This document shows, piece after piece, positions 23,963 through 34,709 of a stretch of 64,000 nucleotides of DNA; the stretch's first letter is position 1; each line of letters begins with the position of its first letter. The position numbers and the translations under genes were made by a program. This stretch comes from Helichrysum umbraculigerum (Eukaryota > Streptophyta > Magnoliopsida > Asterales > Asteraceae). Under the pieces are notes generated by a model that saw nothing but the letters and a program-made list of their open reading frames with translations, was not told the origin of the DNA and searched no databases. Location: positions 4,464,001 to 4,528,000 of the forward strand of contig CATIUR010000011.1 in assembly GCA_949592205.1 (NCBI GenBank), in the 5' to 3' direction.

Positions 23963-25244
23963 TGTAACACCCCTAAAATATGTAAGTTTTATATAATTTA
24001 GTATACGTTTTCGTATCAGTTTTATACAATATAAAATGTTGAATGTGTAAAGTAACAAGGATGTTAGAATTGGGTTAGTGGATTAACCAAATAAGTGAAG
24101 GTCTGTTAGAGGGACCAGAGATGTAAATAAGCAAACTTGAGGGGGTAGAATATAAAGATGTTAAATAAAAACTCCCTACAGTATTCCATTCCATTCCAGC
24201 CTGAAATTTTAATACGTATCTGTATGTGTATGGTGTGAAACAAGAACCAGGAAGAAAAGTGAGAAATCAAGCTAGGGTTTAAGTGATTGAAGTTATTAAT
24301 CATCAAATTAATCATTCACAAGGTATGTGTGATTCTTAATTGAGTTTAATTTGATGTTAGAATGAAATTTTATAAACCCTAGATTATTGAAAGTTCATGA
24401 AAGTTAGTTAATTGAATGAATTAAGGTTCTATACATGTTTATGAGTTATGTAACATGATCAATTCAAGTTAGGGTTTGAAGTTTATAAACCCTAGATTTA
24501 TAAAAGTTGATGAAAGTTAATTAATTTATGTAATTAGTATTCTATACATGATTATGAGTTATGTAGTATGTTTAATTCATGTTAATTTGATTAAAGAAAG
24601 CTTGATCATGTGTAAATGGGTGAGTAAGAGGTTATCTATATATATGCAATGATGTATTGAGATGATGCTAAAGATGATTAATGAAAGTAATAAGTAGAAA
24701 AGTGATTTATACCCATTTACATGTGATGGTAAGGTTAATTGTATGGAACATATGTTAAAATGGTAGGTGTTAGTGATATAGCACCTTGATCATGAGGTTA
24801 AGTTAAAGTTATAAGATATGTATAAAAGATGGGTGTTAGTGAGTAACACCTAAGTCATGTGATTAAAGTAAGGAAAAGAAGCAATTGTTATGTTAAATGA
24901 TCATGTATGTGTTTTTGTGATAGGTGATAAACAGTCATGGTATCCATGTTCAATTATGAGGTCATGAAAGTGCCTATAATCAAAGTGAGTTACATGGGGG
25001 TTATGTGGTTAATGGTTGTATGATCTCAACTATTTGTGAGTAAGATATTCATACAACTAATTAAAAGTATTATTTATGTTTATGATATGGTTGAATGAAA
25101 AATTCATGATCTTGGTAAAGTATGCGATAAGAAACGTTGTGAAGTGATAAGTATTCAAAGAATATAATAATATGAGAATGTTGTATGAAATGAGTAATTC
25201 GCAGGGATATGGAAAGAATGTGCTATGCACGTGATCAAGGAAAT

Positions 25245-25378
25245 TATGTTTTAGTACACATACCACCTAGAGGTATGGTACTAATGGATTATGTTTTAGT
25301 ATGCATACCACATAGAGGTATGGTACTAATGGATTATGTCTTAGCATGTATACCACCGAGAGGTATGATGCTAGTTGT
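25245..25378. repeat. 45-bp tandem repeat, outer 3' LTR
   Basis: The counterpart of 9252-9385, with the same number of units and a few substitutions. Confidence 0.72.
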
Positions 25379-26428
25379 AAAGGTATGGAATGATGTTTAC
25401 ATTTACACAATGGTGATGTGATACAGTAAGAAATGGTCATAATAATATTATATGTGGAAAGATTATGTAATTATTCATTTAATTGCTCATGTACTCACTA
25501 AGCTTAATGCTTACCCCGTAAGATGTTTCATGTTGTAAGTGCTTGGTTCGGTTGAACCAAATAGCTAAAGTGGATAGAAGATGGATGCAAGAGATTAGCG
25601 TGGAATGGAGCTTGCTTTACGGTTAGATAAGCTCCCTTTCCTTGAATGATCGTTATGATTGCCTAATTGTGTAAATCGCCCAAAAAATGATTTAAATTGT
25701 AAAGTTGAACATAGTCATGGTATGTACCTTTGACTTTAAAGGTCAAGGAGAAAGGGTTAATAATAATATAAATGTGTGTATATGAGAAAGTCAAATAATG
25801 GTAAGGTGGTTAAATGTGGAATCAAAGTCATTGATCAGAATAAGTAGTGACATGTAGTCATCTACTTTGAATAAGTCAAATGTATGCGAATGATGAAAGT
25901 AAAATGGTCAAAATATAGTAAATGAGAAAATCTGGGCATGGAAGTCAAAATGGTCAACTGGTGTTGTTATAGTAAATGGATGATGTTAGTAAATTAGTTT
26001 GATTTGAATAGTCAATTGGATGATGTTTGACCAAGAAAGTGAGTTAATATGATCAAAGACCCAATCGGGTCACTTTGATGTCTAAATGGGCGACCAATAG
26101 GGTAATGAGTCAAAATGGGCTATGGTGGACTAGAGTCAAATGTTCCTATGCCCACATGTCCTAAACGTGATATTGAATAAGTGGTCAAAAGTGCAGAAGC
26201 AAGAGTGAAATGGTTTAGAAGTTGGTATGTTAAGTTGTTTGGTCCAAAATGGTCGAAAACAAGTTCACGGGTCAAAACGAGATTTAATGTGAAATTTGAA
26301 AAAGTAAAAATGAGGAAATGTTTATATGGTCAAAGTGAAGGTGCACGCAAAATTTCAGGTCAAACGGATGTACGAGTAAAAAGTTATTGAGGTTTGAATG
26401 TTGTCAAAAATGAGTTCTGCTGTCATGT

Positions 26429-26543
26429 GTAAGAATGCAATCCTAGAGGTGGGTTAGGATCGCGTTCTTTGCCTTAAACCTATCTCAGCACATTACTAGT
26501 GTAAGAATGCGATCCTAGGAGCCTGCTGGGATCGCGTTTTTAT
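26429..26543. repeat. Palindrome cassette GCGATCC/GGATCGC, outer 3' LTR
   Basis: The counterpart of 10441-10555, almost unchanged in layout. Confidence 0.62.
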
Positions 26544-26699
26544 GAAGAAAAATGAGGTCATTTTAGAATGGTCATAAAAGATGAACCGTAACTCCGTTTT
26601 TGACGTTTCTTATATCGTTGGAAAGGTGGAGGAGTCTACTTTTAATGGTTATAGTCTAAGTATAAAAAAAAAAAATGGACACGTTTTTGGGGCATTTCA

Positions 26700-26704
26700 G
26701 ATAG
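26700..26704. repeat. Target site duplication GATAG, right
   Basis: This exactly matches 7967-7971 and directly abuts the 3' LTR end at 26699. Confidence 0.88.
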
Positions 26705-26921
26705 TCTGAAGATTTCTTTCCCAATTACAAGGACAGTCATACGCCGTCTTTTTACCGTTCACATAAATACCACTTCCCTTTAAGAGAACAAGACATCTCT
26801 TTTGGGGCAAGATGTTGAGGTTATGATTAGTCATTTGTAGTTGCTCTCTATCATAATAGTAGGGCTGTCTCTCGATGTTCAATATTTTGATTATGGGCAA
26901 ACAAAGACGGGAGCACGTCAA
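26705..26921 (-). pseudogene. Ty1/copia Gag, N-terminal fragment
   Basis: This minus-strand frame ends at the insertion point with NWERNLQT, matching the position of the NWxRNL motif at the N-terminal side of copia Gag proteins, and it is in phase with the part at 7229-7971. Its own N-terminus is unclear: the first methionines do not resemble a typical copia start, so this end may be degraded. Confidence 0.65.
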
Positions 26922-27186
26922 CGTGACTGTATAAAACTACACATGGCAAAAGATTAAACACGGAAATCGCATTCGTAAAAGAGTATTGTACATAACTTTT
27001 GTTGTTAAAAAAGATGATAAAGAAAACGGACTTTTTGATGATCATATTGGGGAACTTGATGATCATACTAGGGAACTTGTTGATTATCTTATTACTTGGG
27101 TTTGGATGAAGTAAAATGAAGCTTATGTGTGCGTATTAATAATAGAAAGAGAATACGTACCATTAATGAATAATTGAATTCCAACA
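26922..27186 (-). mobile_element. Putative 5' LTR/leader of the minus-strand copia element
   Basis: Read on the minus strand, the segment starts at 27186 with TGTTGGAATTC, a typical start of a copia LTR. The remaining 260 bp up to gag is non-coding. I could not find a primer-binding site for initiator-Met tRNA, so the LTR end is not defined. Confidence 0.4.
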
Positions 27187-27277
27187 CCAAACAACAATTT
27201 ATACATATACCTAACTATATCTAATGCATGCTACATTTTACCATAAATAATTAAATACACCACATAATGAATTAATG

Positions 27278-27323
<46 letters not shown>

Positions 27324-28156
27324 CACGTTCTGTTTGCAACTCACTGAATCTGTACTATAGTCCACTGTTCACTATAGAGAATCATGGTTGATACACTTGT
27401 TGCCTCTTTCATATGGCACTTATGGTAATTCTTATAAAAACATATAATTAATCTTCTGCTACTTTATTCACTTAATACGTTATTGATTTTTGGAAAATGC
27501 AGACTTAAAATTAATTACCATTTAATAAAATACAACGGAAACACACACAATACAATGATATACAATCGAACCAAAAAACATCAAACGTATTTTTCACGAG
27601 CAAGGTGAAGTGTGCTAGCATCATTGAAGTCCGTTGAAGATATATATATCTTACTATTTGTATGAGTTTATTAGGATTATATTGTACTACACGTTTGGAA
27701 CCTGGAGGGATCGTAAGATATTTAGACGATTTACAGTCGATCTTATGCTAAAATCATAATTAACCGTCGTCATATTATAGCGCGCAAGAAAATTGCGCAT
27801 GGATAGCTTCCAACCTCTTCATGGTAAATCGCTCTGGACTCATCTCCGCATTTCTTTTTCTTTTGATGTTTCATATGTGCAAAGGCCTTCTGGTTCACAA
27901 TCTTACCAATGAGGATTTTAGACGTAAAACAGAAAGGTATGAAGCAACTTCGAAAGAATTTAAACAGGGAAATTGTGATTGATAAGAGAGTGCTGATACT
28001 TTTATGTCAAAATGAGAAAAATAGAACTGCATTATATTTTTCCATTTTTGATAATGGGGACAAAACATAACCAGTATTTAGGAGGACATTGGATGTTAAT
28101 TTTATTGGATGCAAAAGTGACCTTATGTGCATGTGTATATTTATACTATAACAAGA

Positions 28157-28225
<69 letters not shown>

Positions 28226-29270
28226 ATATTAAAGTACTGACTGAAATGAATGCCATCTAGCTTGATTCCACTTTCCAACTATTTGACTAAAATAGTATTT
28301 ATTTAATTGATCTTGAACTTCTTTGACTAAAATAGTGTTTACGACTTTATATATTTTGGATCCATATATATATAGGACCAAATTTATATACACATACTGT
28401 TTTCATGAAAGAACACTTTCCTTCTTTTTATAAAATACTTTTATAACGTGAAAACATACGCATGATAACATAATCATAATTTTATTCAAATAGCTAGTAT
28501 TTATCAAAAATAATACTCTCTGAAAAGAGAAGAGGGAGTCAAAGAAGTAGTAGAAATGTTGAAGAGGATACAACCCGCTCTTGGACTTAAGACTATGCGC
28601 GTCGCGTGTTCGATCCAACAATCTTGGACAATTCTTTTGATGAACTGTCACTAAACTAAAAAAGAAAGAAGAGAATACAAACTCGTACCCCCGTACATAA
28701 CAATCTTTTTAACATCTAGATCTGGCCATCAAGGGACAAGTTAAAGATAAAGAGTTCTCAAACTTGTACATATACAATTAATATTGATACATCTATGTTA
28801 TGAAGATAAAAAAAAATGGTTTTCGGCCTCTTTATACATACACCAAGCTAGGATTTGTCCCATGTACCAATTAGATTTGTAATTTAATTGGTATTGTGCT
28901 GTAAATGGAAAGCATAAGAACCGTGTATGTAACTTGGTCCTTTGTATCATGCGATCCTTCACATGCAATAGATAAATTTATAAAGATGTACGTGGTGAAT
29001 TCAACGAAATTTTTTTAATTAGTTTGTTGTCCTTGGGATGAAAAATTAATTTTTTAATTAATTGTTTTTTTGCAAAATGAAATATCATATAATGTTCAAG
29101 TATCATACTGTGTTGCAACAAAATAAAAATTCTCATGAATTTTTATATGGGTCTAAAATTAATTCAATACAGTCCGTATTCATGTAAACAATTAACTTAC
29201 GTCTAGGTCCACAGCCCACAACCCACGGCCCGCAGGTGCTTACATACGCTCACTGAACAATTTCGTAATT
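27187..29270. other. Intergenic DNA, no gene recognised
   Basis: AT-rich sequence with TA microsatellites at about 27281-27317 and 28159-28222. A minus-strand stretch near 27890-27930 translates to a short segment loosely like a LINE ORF1 motif, but it is too short to call. A tRNA-like B-box (GTGTTCGATCC) at about 28607 may mark a SINE remnant. Confidence 0.5.
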
Positions 29271-29299
29271 ATTTTTGTTTACTATATACGGAGTAACAT

Positions 29300-29609
29300 T
29301 TTTGAAAGGACCACGGTTTGTTTGTAAAGTCCGTAGTTAGATTCAGTTGCCTACGGTTTGTAATTAGGAACCGTGGATCTCCTGAGAAGATGGACCACCC
29401 CCTCATCATTTGTAACCGTGGTTTGTGTTTTCAAAAGAATGAACCATGGATTTAAAGATAGATCCGTGTAGCGCCAAATCTATAAACCGTGGACAATGGA
29501 AAGGAAAGTGAAAATGCGTGAAGTTTTGCAAACGAATCACGAGTTTTAGGTGATTTTCACCATTTTCGTGCTCTATTAGGGGTGGGCAATAGTGATTTTT
29601 GTAGTAGTG
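29300..29609 (-). mobile_element. CACTA transposon terminal fragment
   Basis: Read on the minus strand it starts CACTACTACAAAAATCACT at 29609, a CACTA/En-Spm type terminus. Inward are many direct and inverted copies of AACCGTGG (29303-29500), like the subterminal transposase-binding repeats of this superfamily. No second terminus is found, so it is a truncated copy. It directly abuts the gene fragment at 29611. Confidence 0.62.
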
Positions 29610-29610
29610 T

Positions 29611-29770
29611 CCCCGACATATATGCTGGTATGTATGGTCAATTCTACATCAACTAGTTTTATATGGAAGACTATAAATGGTTGACCTTGTCGTCTAGTGA
29701 AGACTCCGAAAATGGCTTGAGCAAACAACGCTTGCAATTCTGTTAAAAAAAAACAAAGCTTGCAATTTTT
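29611..29770 (+). pseudogene. Fragment of an F-box/LRR-type gene, copy 1
   Basis: About 150 bp match the segment at 33804-33945 (CCCCGACATATATGCTGG, later TGGTTGACCTTGTC). It is broken by a small insertion and by a partial repeat near its end (GCTTGCAATT twice). No open gene remains. The assignment to an F-box/LRR gene rests on the neighbouring fragment at 32597-32763. Confidence 0.5.
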
Positions 29771-29787
29771 AAATGGTCCTAAGGGAG

Positions 29788-30139
29788 TCCTTGCAGCCTT
29801 GCTCTAGTGGTAAAGCACTTTTTTCCAACCAAAGGTCACGAGTTTAACCCATGTAAAGAACAATTAAAATTTCATTGGGATCTTAGCCTAATGGTTACGG
29901 AGTTTCCACTTAAGTTTTTTTTTTTTTTTTTTTTTAGGTGATTAGTTCGAATCTTGCCCATGGCATACTTGGGGGAGATGAGACTTCTCGGCGCGATACC
30001 CATCTAAGACATGGGAGATTGCGTCATCGAGATTACGAACTATGGAGCGTTTCTCAATACCATGGGAGTAACCGCTTGTGGAAGATGACTGGGTGAACCA
30101 TAGATTCGTCAGTGATTCCATAACTACCTTTAAAAAAAA
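29788..30139 (+). mobile_element. SINE, dimeric tRNA-like type, copy 1
   Basis: It aligns over about 340 bp with the SINE at 40859-41201. Two tRNA-like modules are seen: the first with a Pol III A-box-like TTGCTCTAGTGG and B-box-like AGTTTAACCC, the second starting TTAGCCTAATGG. It ends in a run of nine A. No clear target duplication was found. Confidence 0.65.
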
Positions 30140-30147
30140 AGTAGTCT

Positions 30148-30363
30148 TAAAGGGGGTGTTAGGCCCGGCATTTTGATGGAGTTTTTTAGCTTATTGCGCT
30201 ATGTTATAGCTAAAAAGCTATTTTGAAGTGTTTGGATAAACTTTTCTGATGGAGCTTTTCAAAGTTTAAAGGGTGTAAAAGCTAAAAAGGCAAAAGCTTC
30301 AAATTCTCGACTTTAAGATAACGCATAAGCTAAAAAGCATTAGCCCATCCAAACACCCCTAAA
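30148..30363. mobile_element. MITE with TAAAGGGGGTGTT / AACACCCCTAAA ends
   Basis: Imperfect terminal inverted repeats enclose about 215 bp containing repeated AGCTAAAAAGC palindromes. The style resembles hAT-type MITEs, but no clean 8-bp duplication is seen. Confidence 0.45.
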
Positions 30364-30588
30364 TAGAATTTTTGATAATTTTTGGATAATTTCGGATCTA
30401 ATATTTGAATATTCGGATGTTGAATTTGGATTTGGATATTTTTATACATCGCTACCTATCTATGTGTAAATAAATAAATACTCGGCATATGATAAGAGTT
30501 TTTTTTATCTACTACTCCTAGGATTTGGTGATAAAATATACTAGTAAATAATATTTTATCTTATCTTAGGGCAACGTACATGATAGGA

Positions 30589-30592
<4 letters not shown>

Positions 30593-30667
<75 letters not shown>
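30593..30667. repeat. (TA)n microsatellite, left flank of a (TA)n-embedded element
   Basis: About 75 bp of pure TA directly adjoin the element at 30668. Confidence 0.9.
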
Positions 30668-30671
<4 letters not shown>

Positions 30672-31409
30672 TGGGTTCTAGTGAGAACAAGAGGATTCCG
30701 TGAGAACGGTGAGAACACATCTTAGCCATTCATTTTTTGATCAAAAATCCTAATTTTGGAGGTGGCAATTTTGTAAATACTTTGAAGTTTGATTTTGGAA
30801 GATTCACATCACCTTTGCTCATGTGAAGTTTTTTTTTTTTAACTTCACATCATTTTGTTCATGTGAAGTTTTTTTTTAAGCTTCACATAATTTTGCTCAT
30901 GTGAATCTTTTTTTTTTTTTTAGCTTCACATCATTTTGCTCTTGTGAAGCTTTTTTTTTTTAGCTTCACATCATTTTGCTCACGTGAAGCTTCTTTTTTT
31001 TAGCTTCACATCATTTTGGTGAGGTTAAGTTTAATATATTTTTTTTAACATAAGATTACGATGCTATGAATTTTTATTTTTATAGATTCACATAGTTTTA
31101 ATGAGATTAAATAAATATTTTTTTGTTAACATTAGTTTTTGAAAAGATTAATTTTTATACTTATCAATTCACTACTTCAAATATGTTGATTAACAAAAAT
31201 TAAATAAAACTTTACCACGTTAAAACTATTGTGAAGCAAAAAAAATTAAACTTCACCTAGCAATCCTTATATTAACCTTTCAAAATCAAACTTCAAAGTA
31301 TTTACAAAAATGTCACCTCCAAAATCAGGTTTTTTGATCAAAAAATGGATGGCTAAGATGTGTTCTCACACCGTTCTCACGGAATCTCCTTGTTCTCACA
31401 GAATCCCAA

Positions 31410-31413
<4 letters not shown>
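30668..31413. mobile_element. (TA)n-embedded foldback element, copy 1
   Basis: Terminal inverted repeats of about 130 bp run from GGGTTGGGTTCTAGTGAGAA inward, with the matching inverse at 31280-31413. Inside are five copies of a TTCACAT..ATGTGAA palindrome (30805-31020). There is no coding capacity. It lies between TA tracts, like the microsatellite-targeting Micron elements described in rice, but relationship to them is not shown. Confidence 0.7.

Positions 31414-31462
<49 letters not shown>
31414..31462. repeat. (TA)n microsatellite between two elements
   Basis: About 49 bp of TA separate the two related elements. Confidence 0.9.
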
Positions 31463-31466
<4 letters not shown>

Positions 31467-32155
31467 TGGGTTATGGTGAGAACAAAGGGATTCCGTGAGA
31501 ACGGTGAGAACACATCCTAGCCATCCATTTTTTGATCAAAAATCCTGATTTTGGAGGTGGCAATTTTGTAAATACTTTGAAGTTTGATTTTGGAAGGTTC
31601 ACATCACCTTTGCTCATGTGAAGCTTTTTTTTTTTTAACTTCACATCATTTTGCTCATGTAGAGTTTTTTTTTAGGCTTCACATCATTTTGTTCATGTGA
31701 ATCTTTTTTTTATTTAGATTCACATCATTTTACTCATGTGAAGCATTTTTTTTAGCTTCACATCATTTTGGTGATGTTAAGTTTGATATTTTTTTTTTAA
31801 CATAAGGTTACGATGCTATGAATTTTTATTTTTATAGATTCACATAGTTTTAATGAGATTAAGTAAATATTTTTTGGTTAACATTAGTTTTTGAAAAGAT
31901 TAATTTTTATACTTATCAATTCACTACTTCAAATATGTTGATTAACAAAAATTAAATAAAACTTCACCATGTTAAAACTATTGTGAAGCAAAAAAAATTA
32001 TACTTCACATAGCAATTCTTATGTGAACCCTTCAAAATCAAACTTCAAAATATTTACAAAAATGCCACCTCCAAAATCAGGTTTTTTGATCAAAAAATGG
32101 ATGGCTAAGATGTGTTCTCACCGTTCTCACGGAATCTCCTTGTTCTTACAAGATC

Positions 32156-32157
<2 letters not shown>
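31463..32157. mobile_element. (TA)n-embedded foldback element, copy 2
   Basis: Same family as 30668-31413: the same long terminal inverted repeats and TTCACAT/ATGTGAA palindromes, 695 bp, with fewer internal palindrome units. It is flanked by TA tracts on both sides. Confidence 0.7.

Positions 32158-32230
<73 letters not shown>
32158..32230. repeat. (TA)n microsatellite, right flank
   Basis: About 73 bp of TA follow the second element. Confidence 0.9.
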
Positions 32231-32231
<1 letters not shown>

Positions 32232-32292
32232 ATTATCAATCAATCGATAAAAATAAAAAGAAAGTAATAATACTTTCATAATAAGACTTTAA

Positions 32293-32450
32293 TTTTTTTT
32301 TTTGGAACGACAAATAACTCCTTCGGATCAGTAATGGAGTATCATCGTGCCACCACTACTGACCCCACCTTTTGCCTCACCTAAGAAGAAACCCTCTGGA
32401 GAGGCTCGAACCCGAGACCTCTCCATCATTGGGAAAACTCCACACTTATA
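32293..32450 (-). mobile_element. SINE remnant, minus strand
   Basis: On the minus strand it carries a Pol III B-box (GGTTCGAGCC) and ends in an A-run (T-run at 32293-32303 on the plus strand). It resembles the SINE at 50751-50929. The 5' tRNA-like half is incomplete. Confidence 0.5.
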
Positions 32451-32454
32451 TATG

Positions 32455-32596
32455 TGAAGATTGTAGTGATTTTCACACTTATTGATGTAACAAATTTTTC
32501 CACATTTATAAGTGTGAATAAATTTACATATTTTCCACATATTTTTAAAAAGTGTGGAAAAAAGAGTGTGGATAAATGACATATTTGTTGCAGTGA
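32455..32596 (-). mobile_element. CACTA-like terminal fragment
   Basis: The minus strand begins CACTGCAACAAATATG at 32596, followed by repeated AGTGTGGA and CACACTTATAAGTGTG motifs typical of subterminal repeat arrays. It directly abuts the LRR fragment at 32597. Related repeats occur at 45460-46110. Confidence 0.4.
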
Positions 32597-32763
32597 AAGA
32601 GCTATATTTGAAGAATGTTAATATGAGTAATGAGGCTTTAAAAGACTTTATAAAGAAATCTCCAAATCTTGAAATAGTGTCAATTTATGGCTCAATTGGC
32701 TTCACTTTTATTGATGTTGGCGGACAAAGTCTAAAATTAAAACACTTCGAAATAAGACTTTAA
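32597..32763 (+). pseudogene. LRR fragment of an F-box/LRR-type gene
   Basis: The frame reads ELYLKNVNMSNEALKDF, then KKSPNLEIVSIYG and GGQSLKLKHFEIRL, which fits two leucine-rich repeats of the F-box/LRR (FBD-like) family. It ends in a stop at 32763, far short of a full protein, and there is no F-box upstream. In complete relatives these repeats hold the substrate of an SCF ubiquitin ligase. Here it is a dead piece bordered by transposon ends, with a further piece at 33754-33956. Confidence 0.6.
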
Positions 32764-33087
32764 TTAGCTATCAAAATGCTTTAATCTCTGATTTATTTTT
32801 TTATTCATATCCAAGTAATCATTGTTACATTTTTGTCGTGACCAGGGTTTATATAAATTATGTGACAATTAATTACGTCATCACTGATATCATAATTTTG
32901 TGACATATATGAAAAACTTGTTAAGGATCGAGTTAACTATAGTCTTACCTTTATTAACTTGTGGATTGAATCTAGGAGTATTCAACAGATTGTGAAATAA
33001 TCTATTGAGTATTTGATTGAATCATGAACAGGTGATCAAACAGAAACAACAACAAACAACAAACATAGAAGGTAATCACCAAAGCTT

Positions 33088-33090
33088 CAA

Positions 33091-33131
<41 letters not shown>
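33088..33131. repeat. (ATT)n microsatellite
   Basis: About 14 ATT units. Confidence 0.9.
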
Positions 33132-33132
<1 letters not shown>

Positions 33133-33639
33133 CAAAATTAGGGTTATACAACCTTGAAGCTGACTCTATACAGATTGGAATGATCTATCTTTTTATCGAA
33201 CAAAACTCTATTATATTTCACATACAACCTGTAACAAACTATTCTGAATTAATGGAATTACAGTTGTCATGTCTATCTATACAATTACATTGACAACAGA
33301 AACCATTGTTATTAAAATATACTAACAGCATAAATACAATAGAACAGTGTAAACTATGACTAACAACAGAAACAACGTAAGCAGCTGAAATACTGTGAGC
33401 AGCAGAAACCATCGACAACAGTTGAAACAGTTCAAGCAGAAATAATACCAACAGCCGAAAGAAAGAGATCAGCAGAAACCTTGTAGCAGTTGAAATGACA
33501 AGAACAGCAGAAACAACTGGAACATCAGAAATAACTTAAACCTTATAGTATATGCATTTACGTCAGTAATCTTTATCTCAGATTTTAACTCAGCGTGTTT
33601 GAGATTATATTTAGAGATAGATTAATGATAACCATTAGA

Positions 33640-33753
33640 TTCAATTCTAATTAGTGACAACATGTTTTTTTGTCACTAAGATAGGTGGATAGTGACATTA
33701 ATAAATTTCGTCAATAATTTTTCATCACTAAAGATTTTTTTTGCCTTGTAGTG
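33640..33753 (-). mobile_element. CACTA transposon terminal fragment
   Basis: Read on the minus strand it begins CACTACAAGGCAAAAAAAAT at 33753 and has inward repeats of TTAGTGAC/GTCACTAA. Only one terminus is visible. The gene fragment continues immediately after it. Upstream sequence (32764-33640) holds no recognisable gene but has repeated CAGCAGAAAC motifs at about 33360-33520. Confidence 0.55.
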
Positions 33754-33956
33754 AATATTGCTTTAGAAAAGTGAAATTGAGATCAAATCATGTTTCACAC
33801 AGATTCCCCGACATATATGCTGGTATGTATCAATTCTACATCCACTCCTTTTATATGGAAGACTATAAATGGTTGACCTTGTCATCTAGTGAAGACTCCG
33901 AAAATGGCATGAGCAAACAAAGCTTGCAATTTTTAAGTGGTCCTGATTTACATTGA
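33754..33956 (+). pseudogene. Fragment of an F-box/LRR-type gene, copy 2
   Basis: The open segment includes FPDIYAGMYQFYI and YMEDYKWLTLSSSEDSE, ending at a stop at 33956. The central part is repeated at 29611-29770. A splice-acceptor-like CACACAG precedes it at about 33797-33803. I do not recognise a known domain in this piece; the link to the LRR fragment is by position. Confidence 0.45.
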
Positions 33957-34406
33957 TTTGTATGTTAATACGTAGTTGGACAACTGGATAACAAGAAAGA
34001 ATCAATAGATTGCAAAATTCTGCATATTGATGTTGTCTTGGGATGGATAAATTTATAGGCCAAGTCGTCAGGTCCACTCATGAGTTCTGTTTGGTATAAT
34101 AAGTTACAAAAAAACAAGGATTTTGTTCCATCTTACAAAACAAAGTAGGATGGTCGTTTATGATATTTTGACATTCATAAAACAACAATTACTTATTAAA
34201 TGTCATGTTACTCTACTAATTGATCAACCCAGTGATTTACTAAGACCATCCACATTCGGTCTTGTAATAGGTAAGGAAAATGCCACCTCATAATGCATGT
34301 TAATCCATTTCGGGTCAAATCAAGACCGAAGAGTATGATAAATTCATAATCAATTTTTTAAATTCATCTGAAATGTGAATTAACAAATTGGTACTTACTT
34401 ATTACT

Positions 34407-34556
34407 ACCTTCTTCCTCCGTCCTATTATAAGTGTATGATAACTCTTTACTTTTTTTCAACTTTAACTTTAAATATATTTGATTTTGCATCAAGTGTTAT
34501 ACGGAGTATAACACAAACTTCAAAAAGTCAAAATAGCACACGGATAGAAGGAGTAT
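34407..34556. mobile_element. Stowaway-like MITE remnant
   Basis: It has TTCCTCCGTCCTATTATAAGTG at the left and a degenerate inverse (CACACGGATAGAAGGAG) at the right, 150 bp, consistent with a decayed Tc1/mariner-type MITE. A second half-copy motif (TACTCATTCTGTCC) follows. Confidence 0.45.
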
Positions 34557-34701
34557 ATACTCATTCTGTCCAATTCTAAATGTGTTTTCCAAAATAAATA
34601 TTTAACTTTGTGTCACCACCAAAAAAAAAATTCTTTTAAAACCCATCATCATCATGATTACCCAATCTAGCAAAAAGCAGACTATGGGGGAGGTAAAAAT
34701 G

Positions 34702-34709
34702 TAGACAGC
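34702..34709. repeat. hAT target duplication TAGACAGC, left
   Basis: Eight bases identical to 35416-35423. Confidence 0.88.

Larger units (their letters stand above)
23963..26699 (+). mobile_element. 3' LTR of the outer gypsy LARD
   Basis: It starts TGTAACACCC and ends GGGCATTTCA, 2737 bp, and aligns along its whole length with 7972-10708 with scattered substitutions and 1-2-base indels. It carries the same introns, hairpin (25499-25513), 45-bp repeats (25245-25378) and cassette (26429-26543). Confidence 0.88.

Noticed and set aside
27890..27935. LINE ORF1 (DUF4283-like) fragment, minus strand
   Set aside because: Only about 13 residues look similar and the frame is soon lost; too short to support.
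28012..28260. 82-residue frame with a Tyr-Ile repeat (also at 31310, 32023, 35908, 37019, 57183, 58077)
   Set aside because: The repeats are translated TA microsatellites, not proteins.
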